Shown: positions 7,598-7,896 of the stretch, piece after piece | Position numbering within the stretch: the stretch's first letter is position 1 | Layout: each line of letters opens with the position of its first letter | DNA from: an uncultured Rhodanobacteraceae bacterium | Lineage (GTDB): Bacteria > Pseudomonadota > Gammaproteobacteria > Xanthomonadales > Rhodanobacteraceae | Direction of reading: 5' to 3' | NCBI GenBank assembly: GCA_937902695.1 | Contig: CALFNI010000671.1 | Location: 1 to 7,896, forward strand | Length of the DNA stretch: 7,896 nucleotides | The notes under the pieces: generated by a model | Told to the model about the DNA's origin: nothing | Database searches by the model: none | What the model saw: only the letters and a program-made list of their open reading frames with translations | Made by a program: the position numbers and the translations under genes

Positions 7598-7650
7598 TTC
7601 TTGACGCGCGCCCGACGCGCAGTGTCACGAGGTCCTTGTTTTGGGCACGC

Positions 7651-7684
7651 GTATATAAGTATCGAATTCGTCATAAGTACTTAT
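7651..7684. promoter_or_regulatory. AT-rich island with short palindromes, possible operator or promoter
   Basis: This is the only clearly AT-rich patch in the window. It contains the perfect 12-bp palindrome ATAAGTACTTAT (7673-7684), the 8-bp palindrome CGAATTCG (7663-7670), a TATATA run (7652-7657) and a second ATAAGTA (7655-7661) placed 18 bases before the first half of the big palindrome. Spaced ATAAGTA copies plus symmetry suit a dimeric regulator, and AT-rich DNA suits a promoter. I cannot fit a good -35/-10 pair on either strand. The gene it would control may be the permease (about 380 bases away on the minus strand) or one beyond the right edge. Confidence 0.4.
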
Positions 7685-7896
7685 TGTGTGAATTGCCTCC
7701 CAGTTCGGCGAGATCGCCTTCAAGGCGCGTCCGGCACCGCCGATAGCACGCAACGGGTAACGGTGGAACGTGATCCCTGCTGAGGCCGCGCTTCGCACGC
7801 GACTCACTCGCGATCCATTTGCTCTCCCAAGCCAACCTCGGGCGCGTGGCGATCACGGGCTCGTTCCACTCATGCGCGCATTGCGCGCGACCAAGG

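Larger units (their letters stand above)
7273..7896. other. long region without a convincing gene
   Basis: All frames here give short, Arg/Pro/Ser-rich translations with no recognisable domain, so I call no gene. It must hold the permease promoter and leader, which I cannot place. A minus-strand frame from a GTG at 7628 (AAGGA four bases upstream) to a stop at 7269 overlaps the permease start as ATGA, but its 119-residue product opens with an Arg run and looks non-coding. The region contains a short GC-rich tandem repeat (7580-7597) and an AT-rich island (about 7636-7690). The last 150 bases hold only small GC hairpins, for example GCGCGC-ATT-GCGCGC at 7874-7888. No tRNA fold is visible. Confidence 0.6.

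Noticed and set aside
7671..7856. Minus-strand 61-codon frame near the right edge
   Set aside because: It has only a GTG start without a ribosome binding site, no recognisable similarity, and it ends inside the AT-rich island. There is not enough to call a gene.

Overview
This is a GC-rich stretch of what looks like a bacterial chromosome, with mostly housekeeping-type genes. I infer a gammaproteobacterium of the Xanthomonadales/Lysobacterales (Rhodanobacteraceae-like) or an Acidobacteriota member. The inference rests on the base composition, a TolB-like sensor or adenylate-cyclase-associated membrane protein, and an ADOP-type orphan ABC permease. No rRNA, tRNA or marker gene settles the taxonomy.

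Layout, left to right. (1) Positions 1-525, minus strand: the N-terminal 175 residues of a three-TM protein with a periplasmic TolB/FlgO-like domain, cut by the window edge. (2) Divergent from it, 636-2177 plus: a complete standalone ATP-dependent DNA ligase of the mycobacterial LigB type, with all nucleotidyltransferase motifs. (3) 2232-2747 plus: a small five-TM membrane protein of unknown function. (4) 2811-3026 minus: a 71-residue hypothetical protein. (5) 3292-4821 plus: a secreted M20-family metallopeptidase with a complete set of metal and catalytic residues. (6) 4852-7272 minus: an 806-residue MacB/FtsX-type permease, convergent with the peptidase. A perfect 20-bp palindrome followed by a U-tract on the minus strand lies between the two stop codons. 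(7) 7273-7896: about 620 bases with no convincing gene, containing an AT-rich island with short palindromes and a small GC-rich direct repeat.

The genes mostly change strand from one to the next, so no operon joins them. Only the ligase and the small membrane protein run the same way at close range (54 bases), and the membrane protein has its own ribosome binding site and a possible -10 box. I see no CRISPR array, transposase, phage gene, toxin-antitoxin pair or recognisable defence system, and no evidence for a new multi-gene system. The points most worth checking are the unexplained region 7273-7896, the phylogenetic origin of the LigB-type ligase, and whether the 71-residue protein is real.
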